From the NCBI GenBank assembly GCA_946811695.1, contig OX328124.1, positions 28,638,148 to 28,702,147 of the forward strand: a stretch of 64,000 bases of DNA. The letters run 5' to 3'. A program made the position numbers and the translations under genes. Under the pieces are notes generated by a model. The model was not told where the DNA came from. It searched no databases and was given only the letters and a program-made list of their open reading frames with translations. Below, piece after piece: positions 35,458-47,417 of the stretch; the first letter of the stretch is position 1; every line of letters starts with the position of its first letter. This stretch comes from Gonocerus acuteangulatus (Eukaryota; Arthropoda; Insecta; Hemiptera; Coreidae).

Positions 35458-35540
35458 CTTCGATGGAGACCACAAAAAAATGAGTGGTATCAAATTGGAA
35501 ATGTCTTGCGAAAACTAACGAAATCAGACCAGAGAACGTT

Positions 35541-36315
35541 GGTTTTTATATGTATATGTTTTTTTCTTATTTAATTAAGCTAGCTAATAAAAATCTATAA
35601 GAAATGAAAAAAGGCATAATTTATTTATTTATTGAAGGGGTCCACTTTATTAAGGATATAATTAGTTTATAAATCTTCTTGATATGATGGAGGGTGACAA
35701 AAGGAAATGAGTGATTTACCACTAGGATATTTATTTATAATTGATTCGCATCTACTGCGATTTCACTCCTTAAAGGTAATACCTGTATGGTCAAATGAAC
35801 CAGCATTAAGATGGGTATTTAATTCATAAATAGAGTTTTGTAAATGCCTGGAAGCCTCTGGTTATTCAGCAGATGTCTTCAAATGCGTATAGGTCTTCAA
35901 ATTGCACCACTAGGATAAAATCCACTAGGATTTACAAGATTTATTGTGACATAAAATAATTTTGCTCATTATGAAAATAATAATTAAAACATTTATTGTA
36001 TACACACATTAATTTGCATTACTCTTTTACAGCAGTAATATTCCAATGGCAAAATAAGGAATATAATTTCAACATTTTCCACCGAAATCAATCATTTCGG
36101 ATCATGTGACCCATGACGTCAGCCGTATGAGTTATAAAATATGCATATTCCATTCCTACAGTTTACTGATGTGTTGGTGCTTGAAATAAAAACTACTGGT
36201 ATAATATAAAAAGATTTCTGAGATACAAATAATAGTATATGTGTTCAAATAAAAAGATTTTATAGTTTGAACAAATATCTTTGAAATGCATTTGTATTGT
36301 TCTTTCCTAAGATTA

Positions 36316-36375
<60 letters not shown>

Positions 36376-37181
36376 TATATAATTTTTGAATGAATCGAAT
36401 TGATGAGAAAAGCGCAAATCACATAGGAAGTATTGTTTCTTCCTTCCAAGGATTGCCATAGCCTTCATTAAATTTAATTTTTTTATTGGTCTGTTTTATA
36501 TAAACGAGTATATAAGAATTTTTGTAGGCGAGATGTCAATTTCAATTTAAAAAGTAAATAACTCCAAAGGTATGTATCCTATAAGAAAAATACAGTTCAG
36601 AAAAAACTTACAATCTAATATTTGTTGTTATTAAGTAATGTTTTTCGTTAAGTAATTTTTTTCTGTGGCATTTTATTTTCGTTTGATGCTATCGATTTAC
36701 GAAAATAATTAAAATAATTTTTCCAAGCGAACTAATATTTATGATAAGGAGTTGACGCTGTTTTTGAGTGTTTACAAATCAGTTTTTTCACTCTCTAAGT
36801 TAATGAAAAATACACTTACTGACAGACTGCAGACTCAGCCAAAACACTAACTTACCACAGAACATGAGTGAATTACTTTCAGATGACAGCAAATATAGAC
36901 ATCTTTAAATTCCTTTCAAACACAAAACTTTTGGTTAAAATCTAGCTACACCCTTTTTTCCCCATTTTGCTTCTTTTTTAATAAAATAAAATAAATAATG
37001 AAAAATAGTCGATAGAACTTATTGCAGAGTATCCGTTAAGACTAGCTTTAGAAATTATTGACTCACGTTCTAGCAATAAATTGATATGATATTGTGGCTT
37101 CTTCAGACATCTTTTAATTAAATCTCATAGTTTTAATAACTCTTGTTATTTGCTATTCCAAACATTCCTGACCTTTGAATT
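35541..37181. other. AT-rich spacer with (TA)n
   Basis: A TA microsatellite spans about 36319-36371. No gene or named repeat is recognised. Confidence 0.5.
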
Positions 37182-37463
37182 CATGGGCGTATATAAGGGG
37201 GGGGGGGCTTAGGGGGTTGCAGCCCCCCCCCCCTGAAATTTTGATTTGATCGGTAAAAATTTTATAAAACCCTTAAAAATAAATTAAATAAGATCGTTTA
37301 GTTCATAAAAAATATTCTCTTTTGAGTGTAATAGCGTTTTAGTTGGCTAAAACACTTCCAAGATCTAAATAGTTAGTATTCCATACACCGGAAATGGTCT
37401 CAGCCCCCCCCCCCCCGACATTTTCCGAGCCTCCTCCAAATTTATTTCCTATATACGCCCATG
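37182..37463 (-). mobile_element. Element B, copy B2 (complete)
   Basis: Begins CATGGGCGTATATAAGG with a run of 12 G, and ends CTATATACGCCCATG. Internal C-runs and GGTCTCAGCCCC match B1 in reverse. This copy stands alone outside family A, so B is an independent mobile unit. Confidence 0.8.
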
Positions 37464-38533
37464 TATGAATTATGTTCACTTTTTCGGCTATACATGGCGT
37501 AGGTAAAAAAACGATTATTGATAATGATAATTGGTTCACATTTACCTAATATTCAAAGGCTTAGAAAAGTTCCCAAGCCTTTTTTTTATTTTCATGATTT
37601 TGACTGTGGGCGATTAACATATTTCTGTAGAGAGTAAATATGTACTGGTTTTGTTAATAGAGGTCTGAAACTAAACATAATGTCTTTGCGATTTCTCAAA
37701 ATCAGTGCTTTTACTATTTTTTTTTTTTTTTTTTTTTCATTGAGCTGATTCATCTATTAACAACATTTTAATTTTAATTTCATTGCTTAGATGCCTACAG
37801 AGGTTCTCAATTTTTTTAGACCTTTAAATGCATATGGGAATTGTTTAGGGCCAAAAATTACTTTGGGATTGCGCCTGATCCGGGGTCAATGGGCCCTGAG
37901 TGAACATAAACATACATCAAGAACGGATACAATATTAGAACGATTTACTTTCCTCTAGTAAGCTCTATATTCCGAACATGACAAAACATTTTTACCACAA
38001 GTACCCTTTCTGCATAGGATAAGGATCAAACAAGCCCATTTTCCCAAGCATCTTTTATTGGAAGTACAGACTCTGTAGTAGCTAAGGTGGTGTTGTTTAG
38101 AAATATACTAGAACGGAAAGAAGGAGATTATTTAAATGAGGTACAGGAGTTTATGATAAAATGATTTTGTAGGGAATTGGCTGCTGGAAGGACGTGCCCT
38201 AACTGCCACTCTCAAACCACTTCCAACTCCTTGTCAGACAATCTCTCTCTTTTATCTTTTCTCTTTCTCGGGGCATTAAATATGTCTCGCCAAGTCATTG
38301 TAACACAACATGCAAACCCGATGACATTTATTCGTTTTATTTAATTGATTGCGGAAAAGTGCAAACTAAGATATTAAATGTATGAGGTAATTTGCAATTG
38401 AGGCTTTGGGGATAGGAATGGCGAACTCAACATATGACTAATGTTTTCCCCCCGCAATCCGAATCTAGAGGCTTCAGAGAATCTACAGGTATGTTTTTCA
38501 TGTTTCGTTCGCCCTCTCAAAATACACACGCGT

Positions 38534-38564
<31 letters not shown>

Positions 38565-38645
38565 GTTCACAGCCTTCTGCTCAAATTCAGGCACATAAAT
38601 ATGCTTTAGCTCCACCCGACAAACCCATGTAATGTACTGTATAAC
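37464..38645. other. AT-rich spacer
   Basis: CAGAGGTTCTCAATTTTTTT near 37798 resembles a hAT end. Bases 38450-38490 (CAATCCGAATCTAGAGGCTT, CAGAGAATCTACAGG) recur inverted at about 56733-56773. No gene recognised. Confidence 0.4.
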
Positions 38646-38649
38646 AGAG

Positions 38650-38945
38650 ATTGGCAATTTTATTTATAAATAAAAATACGAATTTATTCGTACTTCTTAT
38701 ATTTGTAAATACGAATATAAATAAATTCGTATTCATAAGTGTGAATACGAATTTATTTTTATTCACATATATTAAATATAAAAATACAAATAAAATTTTC
38801 CTGCCAATACAAGTAAATTCACAGAAAAAATTTACAAAAAATCAAGTGATTACAAACAAAAATCACATTAAAATATACGAATACAAATTTATTCACATTA
38901 TAATTTGTGGATAAAAATTTACTCACAATAAAATTCGTATTAAGA
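38650..38945. repeat. Palindrome-rich AATACGAATTTATT array
   Basis: Variants of AATACGAATTTATT and AAATTCGTATT alternate on both strands about ten times, so the stretch can fold on itself. Only short frames. Confidence 0.6.
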
Positions 38946-39058
38946 TGATATTACGAAAGTTATTCAAGGCGTTTTTTTTTTCTAGGTTGTGAGCGCGTTT
39001 TTTTTTTTTTTTTTGTTTTTTGTTTTTTTTTAAGAAGGTACAGATGACAAACTGGAAT

Positions 39059-39595
39059 AGCGGAATGGAAGCAACTAGACGTTTGCCATTTGCAACACAG
39101 AACTCACTATTAAACACATATTAGCGGAATGGAAGCAACTAGACGTTTGCCATTCGCAACACAGAACTCACTATTAAACACATATTAGCGGAATGGAAGC
39201 AACTAGACGTTTGCCATTCGCAACACAGAACTCACTATTAAACACATATTAGCGGAATGCAAGCAACTAGACGTGCGCCATTTGCAACACAGAACTCACT
39301 ATTAAACACATATTAGCGGAATGCAAGCAACTAGACGTGCGCCATTTGCAACACAGAACTCACTATTAAACACATATTAGCGGAATGGAAGCAACTAGAC
39401 GTGCGCCATTTGCAACACAGAACTCACTATTAAACACTTATTAGCGGAATGCAAGCAACTAGACGTGCGCCATTTGCAACACAGAACTCACTATTAAACA
39501 CATATTAGCGGAATGCAAGCAACTAGACGTGCGCCATTTGCAACACAGAACTCACTATTAACACATATTACCGGAATGCAAGCATCCATGAAGTT
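39059..39595. repeat. 64-bp minisatellite, eight units plus partial
   Basis: Units start at 39059, 39123, 39187, 39251, 39315, 39379, 39443 and 39507, with a 63-bp step to a partial ninth. Two linked variants exist: GGAAGC with ACGTTTGCC (units 1-3) and GCAAGC with ACGTGCGCC (units 4, 5, 7, 8). Unit 6 is a recombinant type. Confidence 0.95.
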
Positions 39596-39683
39596 AAATC
39601 ATGCGTACGCTTGGCAAATTAAATGTGTATTTTACATTTCACTATTTTTAACTTTATAATTAGTATTGTAACTTCATTATATG

Positions 39684-39734
<51 letters not shown>

Positions 39735-39757
39735 TATACGAGACACTGTGATACGAG

Positions 39758-39804
<47 letters not shown>

Positions 39805-40272
39805 AATATATATTTATATACATATGTATATATTAATTGTGATATAACTTTAAACCTGTTAATGGATTCTACCCACTAATCAATTTTCAAAAGAGAAAAT
39901 CGCGCATTAGCGAGCTGTAAAAACAAATAAATAAATAATGAGATAAAATTATTCCCTGGACTCTTTTATCTTATAAAATTGTTGAAACTCAGGAAACGTG
40001 AGACTACTATCAAGCGAGTTAAAAACCTAGAGAAGGAAGAATAAGAATTTGCTTATCCAAGTAATGTTTCTACCTCCTAATAGTAGCCAAGCGATATATA
40101 ATTTGTTCTATTTATCCACATACTAATTTATCAGTGACAGTGAACGATATCAAGTGCAAAAACTCATAGAACACAGGTAACAGTGACTAGAAATAACGAC
40201 TCTCTTCCAGTCATAAATTAATAGGTTAATTTTGAATTTTAAAGTTATTAACAACCAATGTCTGTAAATAGT

Positions 40273-40332
<60 letters not shown>

Positions 40333-40383
40333 TTGAGAGGTAGATATACTTATTTTAATCTGTACCTATCAAAATCATGAAAT
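39596..40383. other. AT-rich spacer with two (AT)n tracts
   Basis: AT tracts lie at 39686-39800 and 40276-40327. CGAGACACTGTGATACGAGA between two tracts is the complement of a TCTCGTATCACAGTGTCTCG motif common at the ends of insect repeats. Confidence 0.6.
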
Positions 40384-40482
40384 TCATGTATATTTAATTT
40401 TCCCTTCACTTTTCGTTAATCTTGGGTCTTCCAGGACGTACTGAAGGACGATGACCAAGTACTTGGTGACAGTGGTGATGAA
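40384..40482 (-). CDS. Gustatory-receptor-like gene, exon 4 (C-terminus)
   Basis: The acceptor TTTTTCAG ends at 40483. The exon encodes 32 residues and TGA: FITTVTKYLVIVLQY, then an acidic-basic tail. The T-x-YLVIxLQ-(F/Y) motif is the hallmark of the last helix of insect gustatory receptors, here TKYLVIVLQY. It follows exon 3 in phase 0, giving a continuous SLLCT-FITTV junction. Confidence 0.75.
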   Translation of the reverse strand, partial: FITTVTKYLVIVLQYVLEDPRLTKSEGKIKYT

Positions 40483-41310
40483 CTGAAAAACATTAAATGA
40501 TTATTTTATTTTATTTTTCTAAAAACGTTTATTTAACATCTGTACGATAATAATGTAACATTTGTTAAGTTCGATGAGTTTATAGTATAAACTTTATAAA
40601 GAAGTATACACTTTATACTTCTTTATGATCAGAAATAATGAAATTAAGAAATAAGTAATAATAATGCATATATAAATTAATTAAAATAATTATAAAAATC
40701 ATAGATAAATAGCAAATGAAAATTTAATATAATTAAAAAAGATTATAGAATAAGGTAAATCAATTTATTTTAAACGCTTCATACAAACAATACATTATTT
40801 TTAACATTAATTTGATGAAAAAAAAGTGATACCTACACTTGGCTTGACTATAGTGAATAAATTTAATAACATATATCTGCAAATATTATAAATGGTAAAT
40901 TATGTAATCCATCTTGCAGAGAATTTTAAATATCAAAATTAAACTGAAGTCTGCATTAATATCAAAGGGTAAAAACACAAATATAATGTTTGTTTTTAAA
41001 TTCAATAATTAAACTTCCTAATAATTGATCGTCTGCCGTGTACAAATTCATTGAGTATAATTACAATTATTCCAGTAGCTTACAGAATAACCTTTACATC
41101 TCCCTGGAATGATGAATCTTTAAAAACTTTTTTGTCTTCGTTTTTCTGACTGGTTTTAAATTGTTACTTTTTAGCCATTGCATTTAACAGCAAATGGAGT
41201 ATTTTAGTATTAATAATTGTTGCTTAGGATGCTTTAATGTCTTTTTTTTTTTTTTTTTAAGGGAGTTGGAAGGATTAACATAACTTTGTCCTGAGATTAA
41301 CAGTGACTAA

Positions 41311-41502
41311 GTTTGTCCCCGTGAGCAAGTGGCTAAGGCTTTTCTCATGAGGGAGATGGTGGGTCCGAGTCACACCGGCGGCGGATAAGAAATTTTCTTA
41401 TCTCACGGCTCGTTGAGAAAATTCCTCGCTTCACCAGGGATGTCGTCGTTAATGGCCTGGAAGTCGATACGCCGTAAAAAGAAAGAAAAAGAAAAAAAAA
41501 AC
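41311..41502 (+). mobile_element. tRNA-derived SINE, third copy (diverged)
   Basis: A degenerate head (GTGGCTAAGGC, GATGGTGGGTCCGAGTC) and a well-preserved body (TCTCACGGCTCGTTGAGAAA, GATACGCCGT) lead to an A-rich tail. It lies in intron 3 of the receptor gene, antisense to it. Confidence 0.75.
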
Positions 41503-41603
41503 ATTGACTAACCTAACTAAACTAGAATCACGGATACTTAAAAAAGTACAGGAAAACCTGTTGTTTAATTTATTTTGAAGAAAGCATCATCTACATCACT
41601 TAC

Positions 41604-41693
41604 CGTACATAACAGTGAACGATTCACCTTGAAGAAACCGCATACAGAAAACTCAGATTCCCTTTTCGCCATGAAAACGAAATTCATGTAATC
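41604..41693 (-). CDS. Gustatory-receptor-like gene, exon 3
   Basis: Flanked by TATTTTTCAG and GTAAGT. Thirty codons: DYMNFVFMAKRESEF, then SVCGFFKVNRSLLCT. The F-x-x-CGFF-x-x-x-x-SLL pattern matches the segment between helices 6 and 7 of insect gustatory receptors, just before the last intron. Confidence 0.75.
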
Positions 41694-41762
41694 CTGAAAA
41701 ATAATGAAATTTTCTTTTATTTGTATTACAATTATAAACACTACATTATAACGCAACGTTTT

Positions 41763-41897
41763 TAGCGCGGTTCCTCCCTCCCCCATAGGGAGGAACCCCG
41801 CTTATAAGGTTGATACAATGAAACAATCCGGAAGTGCCGACAAGAAAATTTCTTGTTTCAGAACCCCTAGAGACCGAAAATAACGGTGGTTCAAATT

Positions 41898-41956
<59 letters not shown>

Positions 41957-43923
41957 TTATTTATATATATATGGATATATATTTGTCTGTTCGCTCATTT
42001 CTGGCTTCCCTGATGGTCCGATTTTGATGAAATTTGGTACAAAAATCAGTCGTCCAATTTGAAAGGTCAAGTTCGTTAACCAGCAAAATCCGCCCACTGG
42101 AAGATGGCGTTTGGGGCGAAATTCGCGCAGAAAAATCGTAACGCTTACGTTTTTGAGTTCATAAGCTTGTAAGTACTCTTTTTATAGGCTTCTTGGGCTA
42201 GGAAAACGAATGAAACCATTTTCAAGGCGATAGCTTTAACCGTTTTCGAGAAAATTGGAAAAATAGTTTTTGAATGCCGTTTTTGGTTTGGGTATTTAGA
42301 ATCACGGGATTCAGTTGAAACATTATCTGCATGTTCTACTTTCATTAAAACTAATATGTAGAAAGTTATGTTGGAGTTACGTTTGGAGTTAAGGAAGGGT
42401 TAGAATAAAATATTTTATGAACAGACATGAAAAGTTTTGGTAACTTTGTATACTTTCCTTAATATCTCGAAAAAGGTTGAGAATCTTGCGAAACAAAAGA
42501 TTACCATTAGAATGCTTACTAAATGCTCTACAAAAAAGGTTCTAATGAAAGTTTTGATTAGGCGATGTCAATCGGAGAAATAAGTGCTTAAAATTTTAAA
42601 GTAATTGATTTCGCTTATTCGAACTGTTCTTTTTGTCTTTGATTTTGGTACTTAGAATCATGGGCTTCAGTTGAAACATTTTCTCCATGTTTGAATTTTA
42701 TCAAAACTAATATGTTGAAAATTTGGTTACGTTTGGAGTAAAGGAAGGATTAAAACAAAATATTTCATTTTTAGACATGAAAAGTTTTGGGAACTTCGTA
42801 TATTTTCATTAATATCACGAAAACGGTTTGGAATCTTGGCAAGCAAAAGATTACCATTCGAAAGGTTACTAAATGTTCTACAAAAAATGTTTTGAAGACA
42901 TTTGCGATGGGATGGTCATATTTGGAGAAATAAGTGCTTAAAACATAGGTAATTTCGTTCATTTGAACGAATCTTTTTGTGTGTTTCCTACAGTTTTTTT
43001 CACTGCTGGTTATTTTTGTGATTGCTTATAGTAGTCAAATGTATTAGTCAATAAAACAGGATACGTATATATAGAAACAATATTTTGTTTCAACGGTATC
43101 TTGGAATTCGAAGATGCCCTATGAATATCTAGATTACTGTACTGGTGTTGATTTCGTTCTTTAGAATTGTTTTTGGTATTCCCTATTTTCAGAAGTTTTT
43201 ATCTATTTATTAATTTTTTTTTTAAATTCATTGAACGAAATCATATGAATTCGAAGGTGAGGAGCTAGGACGCTTAGGGTGGGGGGCGTTTTCCATGTCC
43301 CCAGGTACCCTCGTCTCCCTGTGTACCCTCGTCATCTTCAAGTCCTTGTCTAGAGTCATAAAGTTAAGCCTCCAAACAACTTTAGGAATGTAGGATTTCT
43401 AATTTTTGCCAGTATCAGAACAGCCGCTCTTTACATACCACAGTGGTGCAGACGTACCGGTCTATACTAGTTGCACTCCACACGGTGGTAGTACGTGGTG
43501 TATGCCACAGCGGATCGCTCATTATAACCTTATTTTATACGTATTAAATAGGTACCTAAAAAAAGTTTATTTGTGTATAAGTGTTGCGTTATTGGGATTA
43601 GAATAAAATATTTTATTAACAGACATGAAATACTTCGGAATCTTTGTATATTGTCCTACTTTTTTTTTTTCCTTTATGGTGTATCGAAATCTGAGTCATT
43701 AGCACCATTTTTTCCTTATGAGCTTATATAATACTTAGATTTAGCTAGCAACAATATTTTACACCGCAATTAAAGTGATTTGCTCTTCTTATAAACATAA
43801 TATTTATATTATAATATAAACATAATACACATACCGATAGCTGCTACTATTCCTTTACTAATCGCACTTCGGATAAGAACGGAACCGCGCTAAGATGATG
43901 CAGTTCCTGCGAGTCGGACTTTT
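41763..43923 (+). mobile_element. Family A element, copy A3
   Basis: Starts TTTTTAGCGCGGTTCCTCCC with the 11-bp-stem hairpin, has an (AT)n tract at 41903-41947, two internal units (from 42155 and about 42600), and ends GCAGTTCCTGCGAGTCGGAC, TTTT. It lies in intron 2, antisense to the receptor, its end only 22 bases from the exon 2 donor. The stretch 43,000-43,860 has no other recognised feature. Confidence 0.8.
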
Positions 43924-43945
43924 ATTTTATTATTACATCGTTTAC

Positions 43946-44005
43946 TATTTCATCGGATCGGTATCTCAGCATTCTCTCGTACATATTCTCCATGAAATCC
44001 TTTGC
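43946..44005 (-). CDS. Gustatory-receptor-like gene, exon 2
   Basis: Acceptor TCTTTTTTCAG precedes 60 bases encoding AKDFMENMYERMLRYRSDEI. The donor is ATA|GTAAAC. In insect receptors this short exon covers the cytoplasmic helix between helices 6 and 7. The donor was chosen because it keeps phase 0 and joins sensibly to exon 3; a second GT lies 12 bases on. Confidence 0.6.
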
Positions 44006-44245
44006 CTGAAAAAAGAAAATGACCTGAAATGTTCATAATTTTAGTCAATAAAACAATTTAATAATTATACGTTTCCTAACTATTCATAGAGGACAAATTA
44101 ACGTGTAATTAGTTACCATGTTTCCAGGAATTTTCATTTGTTATTTCCTTCTCCACTGGCCAGGCTTTATTCAACACATTTCTTATTCAATAATCATTCA
44201 AATAAATTATTAATAATTGAAAATGTTATTCATAATTGAAATTAA

Positions 44246-45304
44246 CCCCTTCAGTTCCATTGTCCAGCCAATGGACATAACTTCTTTACTTTGTATCACA
44301 CTGCCTATGGTCGATAGATGTTTACTAGCACTTTGGTTTGAAGCTCTATGTATTTTTCTTCCACTTGACATCTAATATAAAATGATTCCATTCAATTTTG
44401 AAAGGTTATGTGTAAACTCTTCTCTGCTCCACCACGGGCAGTCATGGATTCTAACAGTTACTGACTTTTCTTTATATATTTAGTCCAAATGGTTTCTTTT
44501 TAATGTATACAACTGCACCAAATTTAATGTACATGATCTTTTTGAAGGTTGGAAGTTCAATTTTATCAATAAAGTTTGTAATAAGGTGTCTACGAATTTT
44601 TAAAAATCCATGTCCAGTATACTGTACATGGGAAGTCAACCCTCATATTTGATGTAGCAATATTTTTTATCTATTTTTCAAATATTTACTGTTATATTTT
44701 GTTATTATGTTGTCAGAATTGTTTTTTTTAAGTACCATAATAATCAATAATTTTTTCTGAATGGTATGGGCTAGAAGGCGCCCAAACTATTCAAAAATAT
44801 CATCTGTCCATTCACATGATTTTCAAAAAATATATTCTTAGTAGTTTTATGTTTTGTTTTTTTAAATAATCAAATATCTCTTTTGAGAGTAAACTGTAAA
44901 TATTTCAATTTCATTAATTTTCATTATTACTGTGCGCTGACAACAATTTCATGTCTAAAATTCTAATCTATTTTTACAATACCTTATGATATTTGAGCTT
45001 TTACAATAATATTTACTAATAATTTTTCAACTCTATTTTTTCTGAATTAATTTATTTTAAATTAGTAATAAATTACTGCTTTAATTATATATTTTTTTAA
45101 TATTTCGAAATTTTGAATTTCGGTTTTCATCCACAAATCGCATTACTTGAGAACCAATGTCCAGTATACTGGACATTACATAACTCCTGTCAGGTAAACC
45201 ATAAAATTCTGAAAAAAATCAGGAATCTTCACAAGAGCAATACACAACTATGGCAGGAAAATAAAATTGTTTTATCAAGAAATAAAAATTCGGACCTGAA
45301 GGGG
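44246..45304. mobile_element. piggyBac-type non-autonomous element
   Basis: Exactly flanked by TTAA (44242-44245, 45305-45308). Terminal inverted repeats are CCCCTTCAGTTCC and CCCCTTCAGGTCCG. TTAA duplication with C-run ends is the piggyBac pattern. Inside, palindromic TGTCCAGTATACTGGACA-like motifs recur at about 44265, 44607 and 45158. No transposase. Lies in intron 1 of the receptor gene. Confidence 0.8.
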
Positions 45305-45465
45305 TTAAGTTATTCATCCACTGATTTTATTTTTACTATTCTGTGAATAACAGAGTTCGCTCATTATTCAAAAAATGTTGATAATAAGAAATTATTCATT
45401 GATTCAGTTATTCATTTAGCAATAATTCACGAATAATCCATTACTAATTTTAACGCAACCTCTAA

Positions 45466-45645
45466 CTTCCCTTCCGGTCCACTTACAGTCCACTATTGGT
45501 CCTCTTCCGATCCTACTCTAGTCCAATTTGACCACTTCCGGTCATAACTGGCCATTTCCAGACCTCTGATGGTCAACTTTGGCACGTTGCCATTCCACTG
45601 AGGGTACTTCTGGTTTATTTCCGGCTTACTTCCGGTCGCCCGTAA
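45466..45645. repeat. Degenerate 10-11 bp repeat (ACTTCCGGTCC type)
   Basis: About 15 variants of ACTTCCGGTCC, ACTATTGGTCC, TCTTCCGATCC and similar follow each other directly. It is GC-richer than its surroundings and the frame across it has no domain. The rest of 45,305-46,402 shows nothing recognisable. Confidence 0.65.
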
Positions 45646-46402
45646 TAACTTTTGGGTCACTATATTCATCCCTGGGTCATTTTTTCTATTTATTATTCTC
45701 AATTGGCAATAGTTGAGGAAAATCAATTATTTAATCATAATCATCAAATATTAGCGATTATTCATCAAGAAGAACAACGGCCAGTAATAGAGAGGATTTT
45801 AAGCCCCAATAGCTGTTGTATCATTAGAAAAAAAAATCGTGATTTGAGATGGAATATGTTCCATTGAATTTAAACTAACAGAATCAGTAGAAAATCGAAA
45901 ACTCTCTATGTTTAAAGGATGTCTAAGTCTATTTAATTTCTTAGTTATTAATAATGGACGTTAAAATTTAAATAAATATCATTACAATTTAAAAGTAAAG
46001 TACTGAAAATGAGCATACGTTTTGGACAACTTTACAGACTTGAACCTCATGTAAGTGAAATGGACCGGAACTTCTACGCCCTCCAGTTGAACCCTTTTCC
46101 TGTTTTCGCCCATCTCGGTTCATTGTCAAGCAACATGTTGAATCTATTGCTTTATTAATGCTTGTTTGACTTGTGAGTTGTTCTTTAGTATGGGTAAATT
46201 ATTATCTGAACATAATTCGTGTAGAACGATTTGTATTTAGTAAAATAATTAAATACACCTCCAATGCCTCAATGTTGTATACCAAGTATTGTGTGTTATG
46301 TGGTTGTTTGTGCGTGTGCAGGAGTAAGTTTTAGTTAGTTGGATGCGTGTGCGCAGTATCAGGAGGTCGCGATAGAGTGCGTGTTCTTTTATTGGGATTC
46401 AC

Positions 46403-46771
46403 CTCGCTTATCACAGCGAGTTTGAATGGGGATACTGTTCCGCTTAACACGGCGGTGAAGGAATGAGGAAGACAAGAAAGGTGAGAGGAAGACTGCCGCT
46501 CAGCACAGCGGGCGAGGATATCTCACTTAGCACAGTGAGGAAGGCAGATATAGGATAACCGCTTAAGACAGCGGGGGAGAACCTTACTTAGCACAGCGAG
46601 GGGAGCTAAGAAAAGAAGGTCACCGCTTAACACAGCGGGGGAGAACCTCACTTAGCACAGCGAGGGGGGCTAAGAAAAGAAGGAGACCGCTTAACACAGC
46701 GGGGGAAAACCTCACTTACTCACTTAGCACAGCGAGGGGAGCTAGGAGAAGGAGGCCGCTTAACACAGCGG
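46403..46771. repeat. Array of 11 alternating hairpins
   Basis: Stem-loops start at 46403, 46440, 46496, 46522, 46559, 46583, 46623, 46647, 46687, 46719 and 46756. Class 1 is CCGCT-TAACAC-AGCGG; class 2 is CTCGCT-TATCAC-AGCGAG or CTCACT-TAGCAC-AGTGAG. Loops share TANCAC, stems end in CT/AG, and the two classes mostly alternate about every 35 bases. Paired changes keep stems intact in several units; others carry one A-C mismatch. No coding frame. Confidence 0.85.
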
Positions 46772-47190
46772 AGAGACCGGAGAAGGTTAGGGTAAATCAG
46801 AAAACAAGTGTAGAGAAAAAGTAGGTATATTGGAATAAGGTAGAGAGAGATGTAGCGGAGAGCGGAGAGGAGAGAGAGGAACAAATTACACAGCTGCTTG
46901 GAGACCTCTTTCTAAAAGAAAGTAAAAGAAGAAAGAAAGCAAAACTGCGCGGGTGCAACTGGAAGTTAAGCACTGCGGGGTAAAGTGATTGGAAAGTGAC
47001 TGCCTTATACTGTGCTCAAGCACATTTGAAGGCTTGTAGCTTATAATAAGGGTAGTAATAAAAAGTCAGCCGTAACAGAGGGTATAGGGTCAAAACTAAG
47101 CGCCTGGGAAATCGCTAGTGTTGTCGCAAATGGATAGTTGAAAGAAGGGACAGTGTGAGGGGAGATGGAAATCGAAAAATATATATAGCT
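46772..47190. other. Purine-rich, GC-richer stretch
   Basis: Rich in GAGAG and GAAAG, continuing the unusual composition of the hairpin array. It may be the 5' leader of an unknown retroelement, but no supporting open frame follows. Confidence 0.4.
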
Positions 47191-47200
47191 CTGCCTCTAG

Positions 47201-47417
47201 TTTTTTTTTTTTTTTTTCTTAAACCCCACTTAAGAGAAAAGATAAATAAAAAGCATGCAAGGAAGATCATGATGAAAACGAAAGTGAAAGAAAAACGTGC
47301 AGAAACGCAAAGGAAAACTAAGGACCTCGAACGCAACAGGCGTCCATAAGGGCCACAGGTAGAGGGAGGATGAGGGAGGAGGTGTCCTTATTCTGCATAA
47401 ATGCACTTGAAGGCGGT
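47201..47417 (-). mobile_element. LINE 3' UTR copy, first of two in tandem
   Basis: On the minus strand this is about 200 bases of 3' UTR ending in poly(A), bounded by CTGCCTCTAG at 47191-47200 and 47418-47427. It is nearly identical to the 3' UTR of the adjacent copy. Confidence 0.8.

Larger units (their letters stand above)
34190..35540 (+). mobile_element. hAT-type element, 3' end lost
   Basis: The left end CAGGGGTTTCGAAACTTTCC, followed by CCTTAGGGCCATACTG, resembles Charlie-like hAT terminal repeats. A transposase-derived frame lies 580 bases downstream. No matching right end was seen, so the element is truncated after about 1.3 kb. Confidence 0.55.

Noticed and set aside
39059..39595. 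CRISPR-like array or protein repeat
   Set aside because: 64-bp units abut directly without spacers and the length is not a multiple of three.
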